From contig VXAZ01003471.1 of assembly GCA_013399875.1 (NCBI GenBank), forward strand, positions 97,871 through 161,870: a stretch of 64,000 nucleotides of DNA. The letters run 5' to 3'. Below the pieces are notes generated by a model. The model was not told the DNA's origin. It saw nothing but the letters and a program-made list of their open reading frames with translations, and searched no databases. This document shows, piece by piece, positions 39,601 to 51,600 of the stretch. The stretch's first letter is position 1, and the number at the start of each line of letters is the position of its first letter. The translations under genes were made by a program, and so were the position numbers. The DNA is from Gymnorhina tibicen (taxonomy: Eukaryota; Chordata; Aves; Passeriformes; Artamidae).

Positions 39601-42600
39601 CTCAGATACTGTCTCATTAGGTGAAAGACTATTTTAGGTACTCCTTTTTCTGTCTTCTTCCCTTGTAACATCACACATTCCTCCCCAATTTAATTGCCTT
39701 TCTCCTATATTTCCTTAAGAAGCAGCATTTTTATTTACAAGATAGCATATTTGCCAAGGCAATAGGCTTATCAGTTCATGTGTGCACTCGTGTGTCCATT
39801 TTTGCATTATTTCATGTGAAGAGTATTATGACGTGGTCCCAAAAGGACAGATTCAATGTTTATTCAGCACTAAATCCTTTCACAAATGGTTATTTCATGA
39901 TTTTAAAAGTTACTTTTTCTGTTCCTTTGCAGTCACTCTTGGAAGCACATGATATTGTGGCTTCAAAATGTTATGATTCCCCTCCTTCTAGCCCAGAAGT
40001 CAATAATTCTTCAGTGAACAACCAGGTTGTTCCGGTAGATGCCATTCGTATCCTTGGAATTCACAAAAGAGCAGGAGAACCACTGGTAAGTAATTGGGGA
40101 TGAATGTGTCTTTTATATAAAGTGCTAGTGAAAACGTTTGCATGTACCTGATTTCTTGCATTATGTTTTAATTATTTCCATTATGTTGTCTAATTTAAGG
40201 GGTGATAAGCTCAGTACTGAGAGGTTGAAATAAGAAGATACTTTGACGTACTCCATCCCATTCTCTCCGAGAAGTAATGGGACAGTGAATAGGCAGTCAC
40301 TGGGCTGAATGACTGCTAGCATAACTGACTAACACAACATCTGTTTGGGCCTGATATGAGATGACAGGATTGCATGCAATCAGGAACAACACAGTCATTT
40401 CTTAGTCGTATGAAAACCTTGTCTGAAAGCACTTCTGTGTCACCTGATGCTTCTCTGGATCGGGAGCTCTTACACTGTAGTTGCTGTAACTGTCTGTGTT
40501 CACTGGAGGAGGTGGAATATCCCACAGCTGTGTATTGGTGCTTGAGATACTGGTAAAATGAAACTGAAATTCAAACAGTGGTAAACTGGGTGTCATGTAC
40601 CTCTTTCAGGGTGTGACGTTTAGAGTTGAGAACAACGATCTGGTAATAGCCCGAATTCTTCATGGAGGAATGATAGATCGGCAAGGTCTTCTGCATGTAG
40701 GTGACATTATTAAAGAGGTGAACGGCCATGAGGTTGGAAACAATCCAAAAGAATTGCAAGAACTGCTGAAAAACATCAGTGGAAGTGTCACTTTGAAGAT
40801 TCTGCCCAGCTACAGAGACACTGTCATTCCTCAACAGGTCAGCAGCACATTTCTGATCATTCTGTGAAAAGAACTTCTGCTTAGTACTTTATTGTGTAAG
40901 ATGCTTCAAGATTCTGGATTAGACTTATTTTGATTATTTTGTCAATATAATGCTAGTATCAAAACTAAAATGTAGATACCTGTATTTACCTTTAATTACA
41001 TTTTAGAAATGGGTTTATTCACCTAACATGCCCACCTAAAAAACTTGAATTAGTGTCTAAAGTTGTTAAGCATTTGTATGCTACATATAAAGCATTTTTC
41101 TTTGACCTCAGTTGACCTCTGATGACCTGACAACAGTCACACTACATGCAGTGAACTGTGTGTGTTTATGACATGGTTGGTGTCCAAATAATCTGTTTCA
41201 TAGAATTCAGAAACATACTGAATTCAACAGATGAGCTTGAACTTGCTGACTTCAGTGGTAACTTGGGTGGTGGCTATTCCTTATCCTTTTGTTGTTGCTG
41301 TAGGCTGTCAGTTTCTCCATGGCAGAAGTAACTTCTTGAGCTAAATTGGTGCCTTTGAAACATCATATAAAATGCTCCTTCAGGTAGTGGGTCTTAGTGC
41401 CTGTGATTATAACAGGCTATGCTTCCACTGAGTAGAGGCTGAGGGAATGTGCTCTACTGAGACAGGTGCAGTGCTTCTTCTGCTCCCCAGCCCGGCACAA
41501 AGAGAGTAAAAGATGTTTTCAGTTCAGTCATGTCAACCTACTTCCCCCTGTATCAAATTCCCCTGTTTCTTCCCCTGTATCAAATTGGAGTCTTAAGCAG
41601 TTGCGTATCCTATTACTTTTTAAACATTGAGTTCATGGCAAAAATAGTTCTTAAGATTCCACAAGCCCTAAATACAGTGCTCACATTCCAATAATTTTTC
41701 ATGTTTTTAAGTAATTAAAAGTCAGAATTCTGAGTTGTGTACACTGAAATGCAAAAATGAGCATTTTGTAATGCACTGTCCAAAAGGAACAGATTTTTTT
41801 ATTTTTATCATGAAGCTACTTCAGCCCAGGTTTGCACTGTTGATTATTCTGTCCCAGTTGGTGTATAACTTTTTTCCCCCTAGATTGTATTTTCCATACC
41901 AAATGCAGCTTGGATCCTGTCAAGCTTTTTATGCTGTAGGTAAAGACATTACTTCCATTTGATGGAAAGAGTAGTCAGAATGTATTTTATAATGTTAAAG
42001 CTTTGTTAATTTTTACACATTTCAGGTTTTTGTGAAGTGTCATTTTGATTATAATCCATATAATGACAACCTCATCCCATGCAAAGAAGCAGGTTTGAAA
42101 TTTTCTAAAGGAGAAATTCTTCAGATTGTAAACCGGGAAGATCCGAATTGGTGGCAGGTTGGTAAAAAGATTAAAATAAGTAAAATAATAAAAACCAGAA
42201 AAGCATCAGTAGTTAATAATAAACTCTTAATAATAAACTCTTTAAATTATGATCTACTTCCATTTAACAATAGATACATGAAAAAATATTTACACTGTAA
42301 TCCAATTTCAAGCTAATATAAAGATATGAAGTTGGACTGCTAAAGGAAATTGTATGTTTTAAATTGTGTATGTAATGCCCATTTTACTGTTAGTGCTGTT
42401 TATTTGTTCTTATTCTTGTATCGTAAGCCTGGACATTCCCAAATCAGTTTGAGGTGGACAATTTCTAGCAAAAAAGTCTTAGGTTGACTATGATAATTGT
42501 GCTAAGCCTTCCCTGACAACAACTGTGGAAGAAGTGGACCCCTTCCTAAGTGCTCAAAGTTGAGGAGAGGGAAATTAACCTTGTGGGTTTGAATAGAATA

Positions 42601-45600
42601 GCTCTCTGGAGAGGCTGTATGTTTTATTTCTACAGTGGTGGTCAGTGTCTGTGAGCTGTATCATGCATGCTCGTAGTCACAGTGTTTGGCACTATTTCAA
42701 ATATTAACAGTTCATCCTGGTTTAAGGTGGTATTTCTACATTCAGTCCTTCAGTAGAAATGCAATCCAGTGCTTATGCTATGTTTATTTTTTCCAAGACA
42801 CTATGCACAGAATTAAACATTATCAGTGCCTTTGAAAATGGGACAAGTGAACCTTTAAGACAGTCTTCTCAACCGAGATCCTCAAAACTGGCAAAGAGTT
42901 TAGCATTACTAATTTCCCTTTCTACCTCTACATTGCTCACTCTTTGCAAGGTAACAAGCAGAAGAGAGCCAGACACTACCTGAGAACAAGATACATGACT
43001 TCTTTAAAAGCAACAAAAATATTCCAATATGCATCCAACAGCTGCTGAATTTTGTTGCTTCTCAGTGACAGTGATAACAGAAAGAAAGACAATAAAAAGT
43101 GTGAGGGAAGGCTGAAAATTTATTGCTGCCAACTTAATTAGTTTCAGAAGTAGACACTCCAGAACTCCAGAGGAGTTTGATGTTTAGCTCCCATGCTGAC
43201 TTCTGTATTGCTTTTCAAACTCTCCAGTTGTAACTTGTGGGAGTCCAGGAGAAATAAATCTTCAACACTCAATCTGGCAAAATTGAAATGTATTAAATCA
43301 GTATAGTGTATTGCTATGCAGATCATGCCCTAGGGAAAAAAAGTTTAGTTTTTCCTCATGCTTTCTAGAAATGCTAGACTGTTAATGAAAACGTCATACT
43401 GTAAAAAATCAGTTAGTCATAGATAAAAGCATACAAGTTGAAAACCAAACATCTCCTGTTAGCAAAAGAAGGATTTATTGCAAGCAAGATTTATGGAGAA
43501 TTAAACACTTCATAACTGTGTTTGTGTGTGTTAAGCTTGCTGAGAATTGAGTTTGCCATGAAATTACTTTATAGGGAATTTTAGCCAAATTTTCATTACC
43601 AGGAATACTTAAGTTACTAAGATTTTAAATCTGTAGTTGCTTAGTGCAAAAAGCTTGAAGGCATGATTAGGATGTGTTAATGGCATTCACTGGGAAATGA
43701 CAGTTAGTAAGCTGCACTGGAACCTGTTTGGAGCAGCTCGAGAATATAAAATAAGTATACTGTATACTAGAAAACCTTGAGTTTTGTCACCTGAGACTTC
43801 AATATCTGGAGCCAGATAATTCACCTTGCAGTTTTTATGCCAGTTTTATGGCTATAGGACCTTACCAATGTCATGGCAACCAGTAATGAAACTTGCATCT
43901 ATTTTACTTAAGTTTTCTGAATTTCAATACTCAATGGCAAGACACTCTTACTGTAAAGGAGAATTTTAATATTTACGTCTGACTTTGAATTTCCAAGTCT
44001 CAGTAGTAAATGTATCAACACTCACCACTGGGAAACTGGCAGTGAGGAAGTCAGTCAACACCATGTTGATGAGAAAAATGCTTCTCACAAGTTAATTATA
44101 ATCATTTGTATTGTTTTTTTTCCCCAGGCTAGTCATGTCAAAGAAGGAGGAAGTGCAGGTCTAATTCCTAGCCAGTTCCTGGAAGAGAAGAGAAAGGCTT
44201 TTGTTAGGAGGGACTGGGACAACTCAGGTGAGATTTAGTGAATTTCAGGAGTAGATTTTGCTCTGACTCCATTTGTTTTGCTTTTCCTGCCTTCATAAAT
44301 AATAGAAAAACTGCTGTGTGAGATTACAAAGATTATTGTGAAATGCTGAATATTCTGTTTTGGCTTTGGCTGAAGGACAAAGGGTGAAGTCTCTGTTTAG
44401 TGTTCAAAGATACGTGAATCATTTTTGCCACCTGCTGAGGAAAAGCTGAATGAGGTGGGACAGGCAATGTGCACTTCCTTAAAAATTTTTTTTATAGTAT
44501 GCACTAAAAGTTAATAAGCTAAACATGAATTTTTCAGCTGCCTTCTCCAAAGCTTTCTAGAAAAATACTTTTTTCTCTGTGTTCAGTTCTTCCATTACCA
44601 TTTAATGGGTTTGTAAATAGATGTAATCTCTTGCCCTAGGATATATACAATTCTAGAATAGTCCTTGTAAATGTAATTAATCTTAAATTTCACATATTCA
44701 TGTAAATAAGCTTTAGAATTTAACAGAAATTGTGAGTTCATCTATTTTTTTATTTTTAGGGCCTTTCTGTGGAACAATAAGCAGCAAAAAAAAGAAAAAG
44801 ATGATGTATCTCACTACAAGAAATGCAGGTATCTCTTAATATTACATAAAAGTCAAAGTTCTTTAGGTTTCAAAACTTTCAGAGTCCAGTGTATCCAGAG
44901 CTAAAGATTTGCAGTAAAATATTTGATTATAAGTTTGATAGATCAGATAGTTTTTATCATTTAAAAGCAATAGTGACCAGTGCAGACATGGTTGTGCTGA
45001 GTACATCATTTGGTGGGTGGAAATCAGAGAAAAACTGGGTGTTAAGAAAAGTGAAATGTTTATTGCCAGTGGGCTGAGGGGATGTGATTTTTCCCTTCTG
45101 TTCAGCATTGGTGAGGCCACATCTAAGTGTACTAGGCACCTCCCCAGTGCAAGAGAGATGGTGTTAAAGGGACTGGAGCATCTTACCTATGAGAAAAAGC
45201 TAAGACAGCTGGGAATGTTCAATCTGGAGAAGAGGAGGCTCGGAGCAGGTCTCAATGTGTACAGATACCTGAAGGGAGGGTGCAAACAGTTTGGAGCTGG
45301 GTGAGCTCTTTGCAGAGTAGCCCAGTGACAGGGCAAGAGCCAACAAGCAACACAGGAGGCTCTGTCTGAACATCAGAAAACACTTTTTCCACTGTGAGGG
45401 TGACTGAGCACCGGCACAGGTTGTCCAGAGAGGTTATGGAGTTGTCCTCCTCGGAGATACTCAACAAGTATCTGGATGTGGTCCTGGGCATTGGGGTGGG
45501 CCATATGCCTTCCAGAGGTACCTTCCAGCCTCAACCATCCCACGATTCTGTGAAAGCTCACTAATTGTTAGTCACAGTTTTCCCCTTCTGATCAAACACA

Positions 45601-48600
45601 GACGTCCTCCTTGGAAGTAAAAGTGAGAACCTGACCTTATGCTGTAATGGAGGGATAACTATTTTATTCCCAAACCGATTCAAAGCAAGAAGTCTTGTAT
45701 CAGACTTACTGCCCTCTGGGTATTGTTTATATTCACATGGGATCTGTTTATAAATAGCAGGATTACTTAGGTTTTTTTCTTACAGCACTGAGGGTATATT
45801 AAAGTTTTTTGTACATTTCTCAATGTAGAATTTGATCGCCATGAAATCCAGATATATGAGGAAGTAGCCAAAATGCCTCCTTTTCAGAGGAAAACACTGG
45901 TCTTGATTGGGGCTCAAGGAGTGGGGCGAAGGAGTTTGAAGAACAGGTTTATTGTACTGAATCCTACTAGATTTGGAACTACAGTGCCATGTAAGTTGTC
46001 ACCATTCCTGTCGTAATATCATACTTTGAGTCTGATTAACTGGAAAGTACCTGATGTTTATCCTTGTGATTCGGTGTAGGAGTGATTGTGTCAGAGCATA
46101 AAAATTAAATAGAGAGGGAAAACAAAAGGCTCTTCCTGTTTTCAGACAACTGAACTAACATGACCGTGAAAATATTTGTAACTAGCACTTAAATGATGCT
46201 GCAGAAAACCAGTTTTCGTCTGTGCAATATTTCAGTCTGTGGGTTTCTTCAGTGTCAGTCGCCATCCATTACTGAGGGGATTCCATAAGTTCCCAGTAGC
46301 CTTCTGTGATGAACAGCCAGTGGAGTTTCTCAGGTCTGTCTTGCCTTTTTGTTTTCCACCTGTGGACTAGGCATTATAAATTGTTGCTTTAGTATTAAAA
46401 ATGTAGGGAAAAGCAACAAACTTCCAATAAAACTGAAGTAAGCGTTTGTGGTCTCCAAGATTTGTATAACTATCCAGTGTTTTAATATATCTAGCCTTAA
46501 GCACATGGTCTTTCATATTTTCTCCTATAAACAGCAGAAAAAATGTTCCTTTACCTGAAGTATATTTTCTTGCCTTTCTTTCAGATATTTCGCTCATTCA
46601 CCTTTGTTTTTTTAACTGCTCCCTCCTGTTTGACTGCTGACCAGAGAAGCCCACTCTAGCTACATTATTATTCTTCTGCCATGTGCATTTCAGAATTTCA
46701 AAAACAGTCTGTTCCCTTCTGTTTCCAGTGGGCAAGAAATAGATCTGATCATAATGGGAGGAAGGACAGGCCTGAAAGATGAATTGTGCAAGATGAGAGA
46801 ACCAGTCTCTCTCATTTGCTGAATCTCTAGCATCAAAACTGGCCAGGGCATTTAGAACTGGTTTGTGGACCTGATAACAAGGTTGACTTCTCAGTGTTAC
46901 TTTTTTAAAGAAATCTTCTCCTGGGAATTTCATTATTTTATATTGGCAAAATAGTAAGAAACTTTTTAATTCTTCTAAAATTCTTACTCTATTTCAAAAA
47001 GGCCTTCAGAATTACTTATTTCTCTAAAATGCTATATAGATGCTTGAATATATATAAGTAGTGCAACACAGTGTTAAAATGCTTTTACTTGGAGTTCTTG
47101 AACATTCTTTAAAGGCATAAAAGTAAACTTTTCCCAATCTGATAGTCTAATCATCCACATGCAATACGCAGTTTATTGTACATAGAATCTTGTCTCTACT
47201 TTAGATTTTAAGTGGGATAACCAGTAAACTTAGTTGGTCTCAGGGTCTTTGATTAGAAGAAAATTCTCCAGGTTATTCACAAACAAATTTGTGTAGGATG
47301 TATTTTAGGACGTGGGAAATGGGTGAAATAGATCCATTGTGCTATGGGGAGAAGCATGTTCTTGGTGTTGAGTTCTAATTCCGCACATTGCTGTGGTGCT
47401 GTGGTTTTTCTTCCGTGTGGATAACTGAACTGTTAAATCATCTCCTAGCTGTAAAATGTTAAAGCTCACTCTCCAAAATTCATTTCAAACTGATCTATGA
47501 TTTTTTTAATGTGTTATATTAACCACTATAGTTTTAATCTTTCCGTAGAATCTTGACTAAAACTAGATGTTCTAGTAATACATTTTTTCTTAACCGCTTC
47601 AGATTATCATTTTTCCTGGAACTTGTGTTTTCTATAATATTGAAGTAGATAGGAATTACTGGAAGGGGAAGATTGCTTTCCACTTGTATCACTGAGTTGC
47701 ACCAAGTGATGATACAAGTATTACCAAAGGAATGCATTGACTGTTAGGTTTAATATGTTCTAGAGTTCAAATAAATTTAAATATAAGTAGCAGGTAGTTC
47801 ATATGGTGATAGGACAGCAGAGTCAATAATAATATGATACTATATTTTATTTTACTTTTTAAAAAATTTTATTTTTACTTTCTTGCTTAAGTAATGTCTG
47901 TACTGCGTAGTATAGCCAATACCCAAGACAGCTGATAATGATTTACTTAAATACTGGCTTTAATCTTTCTCCAGGGAATTTACCTTGCTTTAGAAGGGAA
48001 GTTGTCCTGGAAAGCAGCATTAGCTGGCCTCCACTAAGATTCTGCTACGGTGGCTGGGCTGCTTCTGATATTTAAGCTAACTTTCTTTATAGCTGGCTCG
48101 GGTAATTTTACCCTGAATAATAGGGCAAATACAGAGAGCAGACGTTTTGGGGGCGGGATGGGGCAGATCTTCTTGTATTCAGCTATTTTCAGAAGTGCAT
48201 TTGGCATTTTAGAGTTAAACTTCCATTTGATTTCCAAATCACTTAAATAAATACTTTAGTGAGTGAATAATTAAAAAGATGACATGAATGAGTATTGTAT
48301 ATGGTGTGAAGGAGTACAACAAAGGAAATAGGCAAATGGGTTGGTAAGCAACATATAGGATGGAATATAAATAAAGGGAACAGGAGGGGCTGTGCTCAGT
48401 TTTAAAATTTATCTAGAATAATGAATAAACCTGTACATGGAGCAATTACAGTTGTATAATAATGTGTATTATAGTCTCCATAACTTAATAGGCAGTCCAG
48501 TCTCATATTTATATTCCAAATATAGAAAGAAAACATTCAATTTATATTTTAAATTTTTTGTTTAGTTACTTCACGAAAGCCAAGGGATGATGAAAAAGAT

Positions 48601-51600
48601 GGGCAAGCATACAGATTTGTGTCACGAGGCGAAATGGAGATGGATATTAAAGCTGGCAGATACTTAGAACATGGAGAATATGAAGGAAATCTTTATGGCA
48701 CCAAAATTGATTCCATTCTTGAAGTTGTTCAGACAGGAAGGACCTGCATCTTGGACGTAAATCCACAGGTATATGATTTATAATGTTACACTACAAGTGT
48801 GGGAGTATAATGTTGAAGAGGTGAAGAGATATGCCTTCAAATTTGAAGGCTTCTTACCTGGTTTCAAGGTTACAGTTACTAACTGGATTCTTGTGTTTGT
48901 GGCACTTGGAATGAGTTAGAAAGATGGAAAAAAACCAGCTTAAATTCTGCATGAAAGAGGAGTCTTGCAGAGTAGTATATAATCTTTTTAGCCAAGGAAA
49001 GAACGATGCTGAGCATTTCAAAAGGCAGTGTAGGAATTTCTAAAATAGAAATAAGAATCTTCACTTATGTGTTCCTGCCCGCTGTAACAGATGAGTTTTG
49101 TGGTGTCCGTTAAGTAACGGGGAGATGTGGTGAGTCATTCTCAAACTTTGGTGGTTGTTTTTTTCTTTTTCTCTGCTTCTAGGCCCTGAAAATACTGAGG
49201 ACTTCAGAATTCATGCCCTATGTGGTGTTTATTGCTGCTCCAGAGTTGGAGACTTTGCGAGCTATGCACAAGGCTGTGGTAGATGCTGGAATTACAACCA
49301 AACTTCTCACTGTAAGCAGATCATTTCTTATTTAGTTTGCTTTAAACAAGATGTTCTTAGATTTTTTTAAAATTCTTTACCTTTCATTTTAGATGGGATT
49401 TGTTCTGAAATTAATGCCTCTAAGAAAAGTTAGGCAAGACTTTTGCTGATTACCTAGTAGAAGTTAATTAAATACTATGTATAAGGAAGATTGCGTCTTT
49501 CTTAAAAATAGACCCTTACAGAGAAATGTTGATTACAAAAATTACTTGTAATGTGTACTTTGGGAAGTGTCACCTTTGATTATTTGCAGCAAATGGTAGA
49601 TATTTCGTGGTGGAAATTGTTCTTTTATGCAGATGTCTTCCCTTGGCTTTCCCATCTCCCTCCCCACCCAAATTTTTGTTCCATTTTGTCTTGTAATACA
49701 TGTGTGCTTTAAAAATGGAATCTGTAATGCCTGGGAAAGATACTGCAGCTTGTGTCAAAAAAAGAAAGCAAAAACCCCACTAACCAATAAACCAACCAAA
49801 AAAAACCCAAACTAAAACACAAAAACAACCAAGAATGCGGGTGGTCCTTGTTTTCACTGCTGCAGCAGCACATGCTGCACTGAGAATGGCTGAGAGCTGC
49901 CAGAATAGGAAGCGTTGAACAGCTTCCCCCTGAAGTTCCTTGGATTTGTCATATAAAGTGATGTGGCGTGTTTTGTTCATTAGATCTTCCCTTCTTTTCT
50001 GAGACACAGTGTGTAGCAGAGGGAAATGAGACATGTTTCTTCCAATGCAGCAAATTATAAATATTCTGTGTGGGCATGAACTTTCTCAGCTGCAGGAGCG
50101 AAGCAAAAAAAGCCAGATTGAGCAGTTCAACTTCCCCAACGGAGAAAAGCCGTGTTTTGCTGATGGCTCATAACAATAGTGCTGCAGCTTAGTAGGAATA
50201 TCTTGAATAAATACTGACAGGGCATTCAAAGCTATAAAAGTGTGGGGGGGGAGGGGGTGGGTTAGTATTTCCACTAAATGAGTATGTGATTTTTGGTCAC
50301 GGATTCTGGTTATTATGCATTCTAGTATGTCTGTGGATGCTCAGCCATTCCTCTTTCCTGCCCCAAATGAACCCTGAATTTTGTGGTGCATATACAAGAA
50401 GGCAAGGTTAAAACTGTCCAGACAAGTATAAAAATAATTTCCTGCACTTCCTAATACTTGATTCCCTAAGGGACATCCTTGCCTCTGTATTACTTCTTAT
50501 GAATAATAAAGAGCATAGTTAAATTTCAAATAAGCATTTTCGTGTCTTTACAGATTCTGAATCGCATCTGTGCACATGTATATAGAGTATTATTTGCTAT
50601 TTCATATTTTTGTGCTTCCTGAACAACTGAAAAACAAATGTCATTTAAGGTATTATGGTCCGCTTGTTAGTGGGTCTGGCTGTATTATTTCTAGCATCCT
50701 AACCCATTCCATTACAAAAATTCTGGCTCTTGTGGTCACACATATACTTGTCTCCTTCATTCACTGTGAAGGAAAGGCCATTGACAAACCTAGATTTTCG
50801 TTTTGGCTTTTATATTGACAGCTGTATCAGGACTTGAAAATATTGAAATAAATACTGTAAGTGGGGACAGATCTCATAACTGCTTTCAAAAAAAATTGCT
50901 GTTGTGCAAAAATGGAGAGGAATTTTAAAAGAATGTAGAACTAGCAAAACACAAAAACGTGCACAGAGGCACTTTATAAAGGCTTCATAATGTAGGAATA
51001 TAAATTTCCTGCATATTTTTCAGCTCATGTCAGGACTACAATAATGAAGCAGTAGTTTAAAAAAGAGGGACTGGTGTCAGGTGAGCAAGGCTGAAATGTT
51101 GTCTCTAAGAGCCATAAGGTATTCTAGAGCTTTATTCTGCTAGAAATTGTCTTTCATTTCATACGAATTTAAAATCCTGGATTTTTGGTGCCTTCTGTGG
51201 AAATAAAAGGGGCACAAATATATTTACAAAACTGATTGACTCAGTCATTCATAAAGCATTAATTTTATTCTGGTTGGATCATCAGTTGCCCGTACAAAGT
51301 GATTGACTGCCCATTGTGCACACCAGCCCAAGTTCAAGTGCTTCTCTTGATTCTCTTCAAAATTGCAAGATTGGCAAACATTTGCTTGCCATATTTGACA
51401 CTATTGACACAGCTCAGAACTTTTTCAGCCCTTTCAATGTATTTTAGCTAAATTTCTGTGTGAATTTACTCTAAATGAAAACTTTCCTTATCTTTAAAAT
51501 ATATTCAGTATCTAGCTTTAAATAGTCAGTTGCAGTATGTACTGAAGGGATCTTCTTCTGCATCTGTAAGGATTTGCCAAGTCTTATCTTTAAATCTTTA

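Larger units (their letters stand above)
32624..39932 (+). other. PALS2: PALS2 intron 2 (numbered from the start-codon exon)
   Basis: This is the largest intron inside the coding region, 7.3 kb. It contains a decayed CR1/L3-like LINE at about 34175-35595 with a younger CR1 nested in it at 34596-34813, a short CR1 piece at 39024-39108, and a 21-bp direct repeat at 39481-39522. Minus-strand open frames such as 37736-37981 show no family. Nothing else is recognisable. Confidence 0.85.
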
